Source: T3Sed10-213 sp012519365 (GTDB lineage Bacteria > Planctomycetota > Phycisphaerae > Sedimentisphaerales > Anaerohalosphaeraceae). Taken from it: 27,512 bases of DNA. The notes under the pieces were generated by a model. The model made no database searches. It was not told the DNA's origin and saw only the letters and a program-made list of their open reading frames with translations. The stretch is from contig JAPXLV010000036.1 of assembly GCA_033809355.1 (NCBI GenBank), positions 1 through 27,512 of the forward strand, written 5' to 3'. Shown in pieces: positions 8,065 through 15,854 of this stretch. A program made the position numbers and the translations under genes. Numbering within the stretch: the first letter of the stretch is position 1; every line of letters begins with the position of its first letter.

Positions 8065-9429
8065 ATGGCTGAATTGATTATTAGTATAAGCGGGATGCGA
8101 GGCCTTATCGGTGAGAATCTTACGCCGGAGGTGGTCGCAGCCTATGGATGCGCGTTTGGGGCGTTTTTACAGGACCAAAAACCGGACAAAAAATTGACCG
8201 TAGCGGTGGGTCGTGATTCGCGGCCGTCCGGCCAGATGGTGTTTTCTGCGGTTGCGGCCGGGCTGACCGCCAGTGGCATAAACATCATCGATTTGGGGAT
8301 TTGTTCGACGCCGGGTGTGGGGATTATGGTGCGTCATCTGGGATGCGATGGCGGAGTCATTATCACCGCCAGTCACAATCCAATCCCGTGGAACGGCATT
8401 AAGTTGCTGTTGGACAACGGGATCGCCCCGCCGCGTTTGATGGCCGAGGATATCATCGGCCGTTATCATCAGCGGGCCTTTAGGCTGGCCGATTCACTGC
8501 ACTGTGGTAAAATTACCTGTAACGGCCAGACGCCGCGTGTGCATACGGAAAAGGTGATGGCGGTGGTCAACCCCGCCCTTATTGCGGAAAAACATTACAA
8601 GGTCGTGTTGGACAGTGTCAATGGGGCCGGCGGGGTGGCGGGGCGTTGTCTGCTTGAAAAACTCGGCTGTGAGGTGATTCCATTGAACATTGAACCGACC
8701 GGGCTGTTTGCCCATACGCCCGAACCGACGGCTGAGAATCTGACGGACTTGTGTCACGAGGTCAAGCAGCACAAGGCTGACATCGGTTTTGCGCAGGATC
8801 CCGACGCCGACCGGCTGGCTATTGTCGATCAGCAGGGGCGCTATATCGGCGAAGAATATACACTGGCGCTGGCGGCCAAATATGTCTTCAGCAAGCAAAG
8901 CGGTACGGCTGCGGCCAATCTTTCAACTTCTCGCATGATCGATGATATTGCCGCTGCTGCAGGCGGGACGGTCATCCGCACTGCCGTCGGTGAGGCCAAT
9001 GTCGCCGAAGCCATGCTCAAGCACAACTGCATTATCGGCGGCGAAGGGAACGGGGGGGTTATCGATTTGCGTGTCGGTCCGGTGCGAGACAGTCTGGTCG
9101 CGATGGCCCTGGTGCTGCAGCTGATGGCTGAGACGGGTAAATCGGTTGGGCAATTGGCCGATGAGATTGGCCGTTATGTGATGGTAAAAACCAAATATCC
9201 TGCCGACAAGCCGCAGGCGCAGGCGATTATCGAAAAAGCCAAAACCATTTTTCCGGACGCACGAATTGATACCACCGACGGTTGTCGTTTTGACCTGTCC
9301 GATGGCTGGATTCATATTCGCACCAGTAACACCGAACCGATTATGCGTGTCATTATGGAGACCAAAGATACCGAGACCGCACGCCGCTGGACCGAACAGA
9401 TCGAAGCGATTCGAAAAGAGGTTTTATAG
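8065..9429 (+). CDS. glmM: Phosphoglucosamine mutase-like phosphohexomutase
   Basis: This 454-residue enzyme belongs to the alpha-D-phosphohexomutase superfamily. All four signatures are present: the catalytic serine loop TASHNP with S103, the magnesium loop DPDADR (245-250), the sugar-binding loop GGEGNGG (E327) and the phosphate-binding loop RTSNTEP (419-425). The features resemble GlmM, which interconverts glucosamine-6-phosphate and glucosamine-1-phosphate for peptidoglycan and lipopolysaccharide precursors. Phosphomannomutase activity cannot be excluded, because DPDADR and RTSNTEP differ from the DGDADR and RPSGTEP common in bacterial GlmM. The ATG at 8065 has no obvious Shine-Dalgarno sequence and follows AT-rich sequence. 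It probably belongs to the same operon as its neighbours. Confidence 0.85.
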   Translation: MAELIISISGMRGLIGENLTPEVVAAYGCAFGAFLQDQKPDKKLTVAVGRDSRPSGQMVFSAVAAGLTASGINIIDLGICSTPGVGIMVRHLGCDGGVIITASHNPIPWNGIKLLLDNGIAPPRLMAEDIIGRYHQRAFRLADSLHCGKITCNGQTPRVHTEKVMAVVNPALIAEKHYKVVLDSVNGAGGVAGRCLLEKLGCEVIPLNIEPTGLFAHTPEPTAENLTDLCHEVKQHKADIGFAQDPDADRLAIVDQQGRYIGEEYTLALAAKYVFSKQSGTAAANLSTSRMIDDIAAAAGGTVIRTAVGEANVAEAMLKHNCIIGGEGNGGVIDLRVGPVRDSLVAMALVLQLMAETGKSVGQLADEIGRYVMVKTKYPADKPQAQAIIEKAKTIFPDARIDTTDGCRFDLSDGWIHIRTSNTEPIMRVIMETKDTETARRWTEQIEAIRKEVL

Positions 9430-9442
9430 CATAAGGGCCGAT

Positions 9443-10354
9443 ATGAATTATGATCGCCGACAGGATGATGCCGCGATTCGCCGCATTACGTGGGTTGGCC
9501 TGTGGATCAATGTGGGGCTGACTGTTATCAAGATTGCGATAGGACTGGCAGGCGGGTCGTTGGCGATGCTGGCTGATGGATTTCATTCGCTTTCTGATAT
9601 GGCAACCGATGTGGCCGTGATTTTCGGCGTGCACTTTGGCGGCAAAGAGCCTGATCGCGATCATCCGTATGGGCATGGACGCATTGAGACGTTTTCAGCG
9701 GCTTTTGTGGCGTTGATGCTGGTGGTGGTCGGGATCGGGATGATTTACAAGGCCGGGCGGGATATCGCTCAAATGCATCACCCTCAAGGCTCTGCTTGCG
9801 AGATGTTAAGCTCAGCAGTCCTCGCCGCGGCCATCCTTTCCATTCTCGTCAAAGAGACCTTGTATCAGTGGACTCGTCGAGTGGCACTGAAGACCCATAG
9901 CACCGCCCTCTATGCCAACGCCTGGCATCATCGCAGCGATGCTCTTAGCTCTATTGCGGTACTGATTGGTGTGATTGCGGTGCGGATGGGGTATTCCTAT
10001 GGCGATCCGCTGGCAGCGGTGGCGGTGGCGCTGATGATTATCCTTGTGGCCGGGCGCATCATCAGCGATTGTTTCCGTGAATTATCCGAAAGGGCGGTTG
10101 ATCGCGACACGCTTGAGCAAATTGAAAAGGTTATTCAATCCGATGATCGCGTCCGCCAGTGGCATCGGTTACGGACACGCAGTGTCGGCCGGGAAATTTT
10201 CCTCGATTTACACATCTTGGTGGACCCCCGACTGAACATCGCCGAAGCGCACCGCATCGCCGATGCCCTTGAACGGAACCTGCATGACCAGATTCAGCGA
10301 CCGGTGAATGTTATTGTTCACATGGAGCCGGATTTGCCGGAATTGCGTAAATAA
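9443..10354 (+). CDS. Cation diffusion facilitator family transporter
   Basis: This 303-residue inner-membrane protein matches the usual length of CDF proton-driven exporters of Zn, Fe, Mn or related divalent metals. There are about six membrane segments between residues 15 and 205, followed by a cytoplasmic ferredoxin-like domain (about 215-295). The metal-site motifs are HSLSD (H48, D52) in TM2 and HHRSD (H162, D166) in TM5, with GHGRIE after TM2, all typical of the family. Metal specificity cannot be read from these residues alone. I chose the ATG at 9443, which has AAGGG five bases upstream, over a longer frame from 9266 that runs inside the previous gene. The gene starts 13 bases after the phosphohexomutase stop. 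Confidence 0.93.
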   Translation: MNYDRRQDDAAIRRITWVGLWINVGLTVIKIAIGLAGGSLAMLADGFHSLSDMATDVAVIFGVHFGGKEPDRDHPYGHGRIETFSAAFVALMLVVVGIGMIYKAGRDIAQMHHPQGSACEMLSSAVLAAAILSILVKETLYQWTRRVALKTHSTALYANAWHHRSDALSSIAVLIGVIAVRMGYSYGDPLAAVAVALMIILVAGRIISDCFRELSERAVDRDTLEQIEKVIQSDDRVRQWHRLRTRSVGREIFLDLHILVDPRLNIAEAHRIADALERNLHDQIQRPVNVIVHMEPDLPELRK

Positions 10355-10392
10355 AAAGGTATATACAATAAAAAAGAATAATCAATACCTTT
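10355..10392. repeat. Inverted repeat after the CDF gene, possible terminator
   Basis: AAAGGTAT (10355-10362) and ATACCTTT (10385-10392) are perfect 8-bp complements separated by 22 AT-rich bases. The stem begins immediately after the CDF stop codon. No long T run follows, so it could be a weak terminator, a mRNA 3'-end stabiliser or a protein site. Confidence 0.4.
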
Positions 10393-10441
10393 AACTGTCA
10401 ATAAAAGTTCGAAATTTGGTGCAAAATACGGGAATTGTCGA

Positions 10442-10447
10442 TATAAT
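10442..10447 (+). promoter_or_regulatory. Candidate -10 element of the TPR gene
   Basis: A perfect TATAAT lies 52 bases before the ATG at 10500. The hexamer 17 bases upstream is GTGCAA, a poor -35, so the promoter is only tentative. Confidence 0.3.
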
Positions 10448-10499
10448 GCTATGTTACGCATAAATTAGGCATAAATTTAACTTCATTTTGAGAAGCGCT

Positions 10500-13400
10500 A
10501 TGAGAAAAGGGTATGTCAACTGGAAGCTGGTTTTGGTACTGCTGATCGGCCTGGCGGCGATTGGTGCAACGGTGGTGGGGATACGCAAATTCAACCGTAC
10601 CCAGCGTGCCGAACGCGGTCTCAAAGAAGGGCTTGCGGCTTATGAAGAAGGGCGGTGGCTCCAGGCGGCCTCGGGATTGGGGCAGTATCTGAGTATTCAT
10701 CCGTCGGATATAGATGTGCTGCTCAAATACGGCCATGCGCAATCTCGCATTCAGCCTTTCCGCCGGGGAAATTATGCCCAGGCCGTGAACGCTTATCGCG
10801 AGATTCTGCGGATCGATCAGACGCATCAGGAAGCGGCAGAGTCACTGATTGACCTCTATCTTCAGGCGCAGGTTCCGGAAGAAGCGGAACTGATAGCCAC
10901 GCGTTTTCTGGACAAGCAGTATGACAGCGGTATTGCCCGCCGTCTGGCGACGGCTCAAATAATGCAGCGAAAATTTGAACAGGCCGCTGAATTGCTTAAG
11001 GAGGTGGTCAACCGTGATCCTGCGGATGTGGCGGCTTATGAGTTGTTGGCGCATATTGCCGCACAACAACCGGATGTGCTGGATAAAACGCCTCGCGAAT
11101 GGATTGACGCGGCGGTTCAACATAATCCCGATAAGGCTCAGGCCTATATCCTTCGTTCCCATTTTTTGGCCCAGGCCGGACAGCGTGAAGAGGCTATAGA
11201 AGCCCTTCAGCAAGCCGCCGAATGCGATTTATCTGATGTGCAGACGCGTTTATCGCTGGCGGCAGGCTGGTTGCGTCTGAACGCGATCAAACAGGCCGAA
11301 GAAGTCCTGGATACAGTCTATGCCGAGGATCCGACGCTGCCGGAATTATGGCAGCTGCGAGCAGTGGCTGTGGCTCGCAGCCGAGACCCCGAAAAGGCCG
11401 CTCAAATCGCCCGTGAGGGACTTGAGCACCTTGGCGACAACAGGACCGTGTTTTTGCCGTATGCAGTGGAATTGTTTTTAAGTGCTGGGCAACTCGAGGC
11501 CGCCCAAAACGCAATGGACAAGATGCTGGAGGCTGAACTGAACCCCGGGCTGTTGTGTTACCTCAAAGGTGTGCTGGCCGAGCAAAAAGGCGATTGGGCC
11601 GAGGCAATGGCCCAATGGCGCGAAGCGCTGGTTCAAAATTATACGGCCGAATCGGTCTATCTGAAATTGGCCGAGGGATATCTCCGACTGGAAGACCGTA
11701 CCAGTGCGATTGAAATTCTGCGTCGCTACATCCACCAAAACCCGCGGTCGTTCTCTGCTCAATTGATGCTGGCGCGGATTTTTGCTGATATTCGGCAGTG
11801 GGCTCAGGCCTCGGAATATGCCGCTGCGGCCGTTCGGCTTAATCCCGAAAGCCGTCAGGCACAAAGTTTACACACCCGATGTCGGATAGAACAGCTTGCC
11901 GGGCAACCCCAAATGCAGCAGCGCGTCGATGAATTGATCAAGGAATTGCTCGCTCTGGACGATTCGCTTGAAACGCGTTTAATGGTTTTCCGGATAGCCT
12001 TGAATCGGCAGGACTGGCAAACGGCGCGGAAAACGCTGGATGAGATGAATGAGCGGTTCGGCCAAACCCTCCAGGCACGAATCGCTGAGGCCGAATATGC
12101 GCTGCGCCGTCAGCAGCCGGAAGATGCCGCCGCTATTCTGGATCAAGCCATCATCCAGTTCCCGCAGCAGGCTGAGCCGGTTATTATGAGGGCGGCTTTA
12201 TTAACAGATGCGGATCAGATTCTTAATGCCCTTGTGCTTTTGCAAGAGGCTGAATCGCGAATGGAGGGGCCGGAACAGCGTAAGATTCAACTTTGGATGG
12301 CCAATCTTTATCGTCGAGCCGGTCAGACCGAGGATGCCGTCACTCTGTTTAAGAAACTCGCGGAGCAAAACCCGCAGGATATCCTTGCCCGCCGCCAACT
12401 GTTGGCGTTAAGCCGTGAGGATGCCGATATCGAGCAATTGCAGAAGTGGGTGGACCAGATTAAGCAGATCGAGGGCCCGGCCGGACGTATTTGGAAGATT
12501 GAACAGGCCTCTATCTGGCTGAATCAAGGGGAATTTGAAAGATACTATCCCCAGATTATCGCGCTGATGAATGAAAATCTTGCCGCCAATCCGGATGATA
12601 AAGAAAGCGTGATGCTGTTGGCCGCGGCCCATGAAAAGGCAGGCAACCTGCGGCTGGCCGTTTCGCTGTATCGGGACATGCTGCACCGTCATCCCGAGGA
12701 TATCGATTTGGCGATCGCGGCGGTGGGGGCGATGTACCGTGCGGAAGAATACCAGCAGGCCGAGCAGCTGCTTTCCGAATTGTTGGCTGCCGGCCACGAC
12801 GATCCTCGGCTGGCGCAGCTGGAGCTTCAAAGTTATCTTCGGCAAGGGCGTTTGGATACCGCAGAGAGTTTGCTGGAAAAAATGGTCGCCGCCAATGCAC
12901 GGGACAACAGCGCCAAACTGTCGCTGGCTCTGTTGAAGACCCGTAACGGTCAGTATGATCAAGCCAGGGTATTGATTGATGAATTGATCGCCGAAAATCC
13001 CGCCAGTGCTGTGGCACAAGCCGCGTTGACAGACTGGTATATACGGCAGGGCCGGCAGGAAGAAGCCTTGGCCGTTTGCAACGATTTTCTCAAACACTAT
13101 GAGAATATGGATGCCTATCGCCTTCGCGCTCGGGTGTTGATTGCCTTGGGCGAAAGAGACAGAGCCTTAGAAGATATTCAAGAACTTGTCCAACGTGCCG
13201 GCCAGAGTGCTGCTGCGTGGTTGAGTATCAGTGAATTGTATGGTCTGGTCGGACAAACCGAGCAGGCCCTGGATGCGGCACGCAAAGCCTTGAGTTTTGA
13301 ACCGGACTCCTTTGAGGCTCAAAAGCGGCTTGCGATGCTGCTGCTGAACAATCTTCAAACCCAGCAGGAGGGGATGGATTTGCTTGCCAAAGCCCTTGAG

Positions 13401-14633
13401 CAGCAGCCGGGCGATGTTCAACTGCGTCTGCGCAAGGCTGCGGCGCTGCTTGATCAGGGCGGCGGCTCTACAGCCCAAGCGGTGCGGATTCTCAATGCCC
13501 TGGTTGAACAGTTTCCGCGTCTTGAAGAGGCTTGGGCAATGCTGACAGAATGGTATCTCCGCAGCAATCAGCCGGGCATGGCGATGGATACGCTGCTGCG
13601 CGGTCTGGCGGCGCTGCCGGAAAGCAGGGCATTGCTCGTTGCCAAGGCCCGTATCGAGGCGGCGCGGTCGCCTGCAGTCGCTCTGGAAACGCTGAATCAG
13701 TTGGCTCGCAAGTTCCCCGGCGACCCGGGCATTACCGAAATGCGGGCCCAGCTATTGGCCCGCCTTGGACAGTCTGAGCAGGCTGCAGCCCTGGTAGAGG
13801 GCTGGCTCAATGAGTATGCCGCTGAAAACGCCGACACAATTCGAATGCAGCTGACATTGATGGATTTGTTGCATCAAAGCGGAGCCATCGAGCAGGCAGA
13901 GCAGCTCTATCGACAGCTTGCAGTCCAAAAGAACACTTCCGCGGCCGCTCTAATCCGATGGGTAAGGCTGATAAGTAAAACAGCTGACGCTGAACAGATA
14001 ACAGCGGTATTTCGACAATGGTATGACGAGAATTCGCAAGGCGGGCCTGTGGCCTTGTCAATTTTGCAGACGCTTCTGGCCGTTCGCACCGAAGAAGCAA
14101 CTCAGGCCGCCGAGCAGATTTTGTCGATGGTCCAAAGTCGGGAACCCGACAGTCCGGATGCGGCTTATGCGATGGCGATGCTTCGGCATATGACCGGAAA
14201 CAAGCTGAAGGCCGTGCCGCTGTATGAACGTGCGTTGCAGTTGCAGCCTGACAATGTGGTCGCGATGAACAATCTGGCCTGGATCCTCAGTCAGGACATG
14301 GCAGCGCACGACAAGGCCCTCGAACTGGCCAATAAGGGACTTGCCATTGCACCGGATTATGCGGATTTGCTGGATACCCGCGGCACCATTTTGTATTCCC
14401 TGGGCCGATATGAGGACGCGGCTCGGGATTTTCAGCGAGCGAATGAGTTATATCTGGACACACAACCTCAAAAAACAGTATCCATTTTCAATTTGGCCAA
14501 ATGTTATCAGCAGCTTGGAAAAAATGATCAGGCGATTACAGAATTTTATCGTGCTCGCGATTTGGACGAACGCATTGGAGGACTGGACGCTGAGCAGAAA
14601 GCGGCACTGGCCGATTTTTTGGCAGAGCGTTAA
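10500..14633 (+). CDS. Very long membrane-anchored TPR protein
   Basis: This 1377-residue protein starts with a short basic segment and one membrane helix (about residues 9-29, WKLVLVLLIGLAAIGATVVG), with no lipobox. Almost all the rest consists of helical TPR-type repeats with recurrent A-x-A-L-x-L-P-style turns, such as ALQLQPDNVVAMNNLAWILS near residue 1245. Such proteins act as protein-protein scaffolds; the TPR mass probably faces the periplasm. It resembles in general layout the TPR proteins that accompany PEP-CTERM/exosortase systems (PrsT-like), although those are usually shorter and lipidated, and a PEP-CTERM gene is the next gene downstream. That functional link is inference. The ATG at 10500 is preferred over a TTG four codons upstream; a weak GAGAAG precedes it. 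Confidence 0.85.
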   Translation: MRKGYVNWKLVLVLLIGLAAIGATVVGIRKFNRTQRAERGLKEGLAAYEEGRWLQAASGLGQYLSIHPSDIDVLLKYGHAQSRIQPFRRGNYAQAVNAYREILRIDQTHQEAAESLIDLYLQAQVPEEAELIATRFLDKQYDSGIARRLATAQIMQRKFEQAAELLKEVVNRDPADVAAYELLAHIAAQQPDVLDKTPREWIDAAVQHNPDKAQAYILRSHFLAQAGQREEAIEALQQAAECDLSDVQTRLSLAAGWLRLNAIKQAEEVLDTVYAEDPTLPELWQLRAVAVARSRDPEKAAQIAREGLEHLGDNRTVFLPYAVELFLSAGQLEAAQNAMDKMLEAELNPGLLCYLKGVLAEQKGDWAEAMAQWREALVQNYTAESVYLKLAEGYLRLEDRTSAIEILRRYIHQNPRSFSAQLMLARIFADIRQWAQASEYAAAAVRLNPESRQAQSLHTRCRIEQLAGQPQMQQRVDELIKELLALDDSLETRLMVFRIALNRQDWQTARKTLDEMNERFGQTLQARIAEAEYALRRQQPEDAAAILDQAIIQFPQQAEPVIMRAALLTDADQILNALVLLQEAESRMEGPEQRKIQLWMANLYRRAGQTEDAVTLFKKLAEQNPQDILARRQLLALSREDADIEQLQKWVDQIKQIEGPAGRIWKIEQASIWLNQGEFERYYPQIIALMNENLAANPDDKESVMLLAAAHEKAGNLRLAVSLYRDMLHRHPEDIDLAIAAVGAMYRAEEYQQAEQLLSELLAAGHDDPRLAQLELQSYLRQGRLDTAESLLEKMVAANARDNSAKLSLALLKTRNGQYDQARVLIDELIAENPASAVAQAALTDWYIRQGRQEEALAVCNDFLKHYENMDAYRLRARVLIALGERDRALEDIQELVQRAGQSAAAWLSISELYGLVGQTEQALDAARKALSFEPDSFEAQKRLAMLLLNNLQTQQEGMDLLAKALEQQPGDVQLRLRKAAALLDQGGGSTAQAVRILNALVEQFPRLEEAWAMLTEWYLRSNQPGMAMDTLLRGLAALPESRALLVAKARIEAARSPAVALETLNQLARKFPGDPGITEMRAQLLARLGQSEQAAALVEGWLNEYAAENADTIRMQLTLMDLLHQSGAIEQAEQLYRQLAVQKNTSAAALIRWVRLISKTADAEQITAVFRQWYDENSQGGPVALSILQTLLAVRTEEATQAAEQILSMVQSREPDSPDAAYAMAMLRHMTGNKLKAVPLYERALQLQPDNVVAMNNLAWILSQDMAAHDKALELANKGLAIAPDYADLLDTRGTILYSLGRYEDAARDFQRANELYLDTQPQKTVSIFNLAKCYQQLGKNDQAITEFYRARDLDERIGGLDAEQKAALADFLAER

Positions 14634-14743
14634 CTTCTTTTGTGTAAAAAACTTACATTTTAGCTTAGAAATATAGCACATTAAAAATATATACAAGACC
14701 ATTAAACAATACAATATGTTTTTTTCCAAAATCCTTTTTTTTC

Positions 14744-14772
14744 TTGAAAAATATTGTGTATTGCTGTATATT
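14744..14772 (+). promoter_or_regulatory. Sigma-70 promoter of the PEP-CTERM gene
   Basis: TTGAAA (14744-14749), a 17-base spacer and TATATT (14767-14772) form a good sigma-70 promoter. Transcription would start near 14779, leaving a leader of about 235 bases before the ATG at 15015. The preceding stretch from 14634 is AT-rich with T-runs and shows no gene. The same hexamers and spacing recur at the DtxR-family gene promoter. Confidence 0.6.
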
Positions 14773-14796
14773 AAAAATCAAGAAATATTGTAGAAA

Positions 14797-14908
14797 CGCG
14801 ATTTACTGTTTAGCGCGGAGAAGACATAAGTTCTCGGAGGGCGAGAGAACTCTTGCAGGGAGTACTCAGACCGCATAAAAAAGACTTCAATTCGCCCTCT
14901 AAAAGAGG
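14797..14908 (+). promoter_or_regulatory. Candidate structured leader RNA with pseudoknot
   Basis: Within the long predicted leader, AGTTCTC (14829-14835) pairs with GAGAACT (14845-14851) to form a 7-bp hairpin with a nine-base loop. Eight of those loop bases, GAGGGCGA (14837-14844), are perfectly complementary to TCGCCCTC (14892-14899), which would make a pseudoknot. The downstream strand can instead form a local hairpin, CCTCT-AAA-AGAGG (14896-14908), so the two states exclude each other. GCGG (14815-14818) and CCGC (14871-14874) could close an outer stem. CGCG (14797-14800) could compete for the same bases. I do not recognise a known riboswitch class. Function is inferred from base pairing only. 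Confidence 0.4.
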
Positions 14909-15014
14909 TATATTTCTGTCTTTGGAATGGTGCGTGCGCGAAGTTCAAAAGATTAAGAGTTTGCAGATCATTACGCATGATAGAGATTTGAAATCACGGG
15001 AAAGGGAGATTAAA

Positions 15015-15653
15015 ATGAAAACGCATGCGATGAGTTTACTTCTTGCTTTCGCAGTCTTGGGGGTGATGCCCGCGTTTGCCGGCGAAACCATGTTTACGTT
15101 GGGTTCGGAGACAGATGTGTTGGAGTTGGATCATTACCGCGCCTATACGTGGGGGATTGATTTGGGATTCAGTACCGCCGATACCCCGCTGACAGAGTTT
15201 ACGCTGACTTTTGAGGGGATTTACAATTTCGACACCACACCGAATATTTTGTATGTTCGCTTATTGGATGAGGCGGTGCAGCCGGGTCTGACGGTGTATC
15301 GGGATCGGCAGGCGTACGGCGATTTCTTTGAGGGTCAAGGGGCGTTGATCGGCACGTGGACGGACGATCGCGATCAACAGGAGAAGATAGATAATCCGCA
15401 GAACTTGGTGTTTGAATTCAGCAAGATCAGTGTTGGCGACCGGACTCTTTTGGATCTCTTAAACGAATACGGAACGAATGGCACTGTTGGAATCGGTTTC
15501 GATCCGGATTGTCTCTACAAGACCCAGGTTTTAGGTTCGTTCTCTACGGCGAGTGTTCCGCCGCCCACGATTGTTCCGACGCCGGCGGCGATTGTGCTGG
15601 CCGGAGTAGGGACGACGTTGGTGGGTCTGTTGCGTCGCCGACAACAGGTATAA
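15015..15653 (+). CDS. PEP-CTERM sorting domain protein
   Basis: This 212-residue secreted protein has a signal peptide (residues 1-22, ending PAFA-G). The C-terminus is a PEP-CTERM-type sorting signal: VPTP at 187-190, a hydrophobic helix at about 191-205 and a terminal basic cluster RRR at 207-209. Exosortase is expected to cleave near the proline motif and to anchor or release the protein at the cell surface. The middle (about 25-180) appears beta-rich and acidic; I do not recognise its family. No exosortase gene is in the window. The ATG at 15015 has GGGAG six bases upstream and gives a good signal peptide; the frame is open further upstream but lies in the leader. A long leader precedes it and a candidate terminator follows. 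Confidence 0.85.
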   Translation: MKTHAMSLLLAFAVLGVMPAFAGETMFTLGSETDVLELDHYRAYTWGIDLGFSTADTPLTEFTLTFEGIYNFDTTPNILYVRLLDEAVQPGLTVYRDRQAYGDFFEGQGALIGTWTDDRDQQEKIDNPQNLVFEFSKISVGDRTLLDLLNEYGTNGTVGIGFDPDCLYKTQVLGSFSTASVPPPTIVPTPAAIVLAGVGTTLVGLLRRRQQV

Positions 15654-15745
15654 GGAATTGCGTTTTGCGACATCGGGTGTGATGAAAAGTCTGAATGCGG
15701 CTGTTAAGTCTGCACGGGGATAGGGAAGGTGATTTTAGGATGAGA

Positions 15746-15776
15746 CCGGGTCGAGTGAGAGGCCCGGCCTTGTTTT
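15746..15776 (+). terminator. Candidate Rho-independent terminator after the PEP-CTERM gene
   Basis: CCGGG (15746-15750) pairs with CCCGG (15763-15767) around a 12-base loop, and CCTTGTTTT follows. The stem is short and the T run is interrupted. It lies about 90 bases past the PEP-CTERM stop, before the convergent GH127 gene. Confidence 0.4.
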
Positions 15777-15854
15777 GCGCCCAGAAAGGGGACAAGCGGC
15801 ACGCCCCGCTATTGCTATTCGGACAGCGTGCCGCAGGAATGATGGGAACTTCTT

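Noticed and set aside
9266..9442. N-terminal extension of the CDF transporter
   Set aside because: The 59 extra residues lie inside the phosphohexomutase gene and are unlike any CDF N-terminus. The ATG at 9443 has a ribosome-binding site and gives the usual family length.
14853..15014. In-frame extension of the PEP-CTERM protein into the leader
   Set aside because: The extra 54 codons would bury the signal peptide. The ATG at 15015 has a good ribosome-binding site and the upstream sequence is better explained as structured leader.
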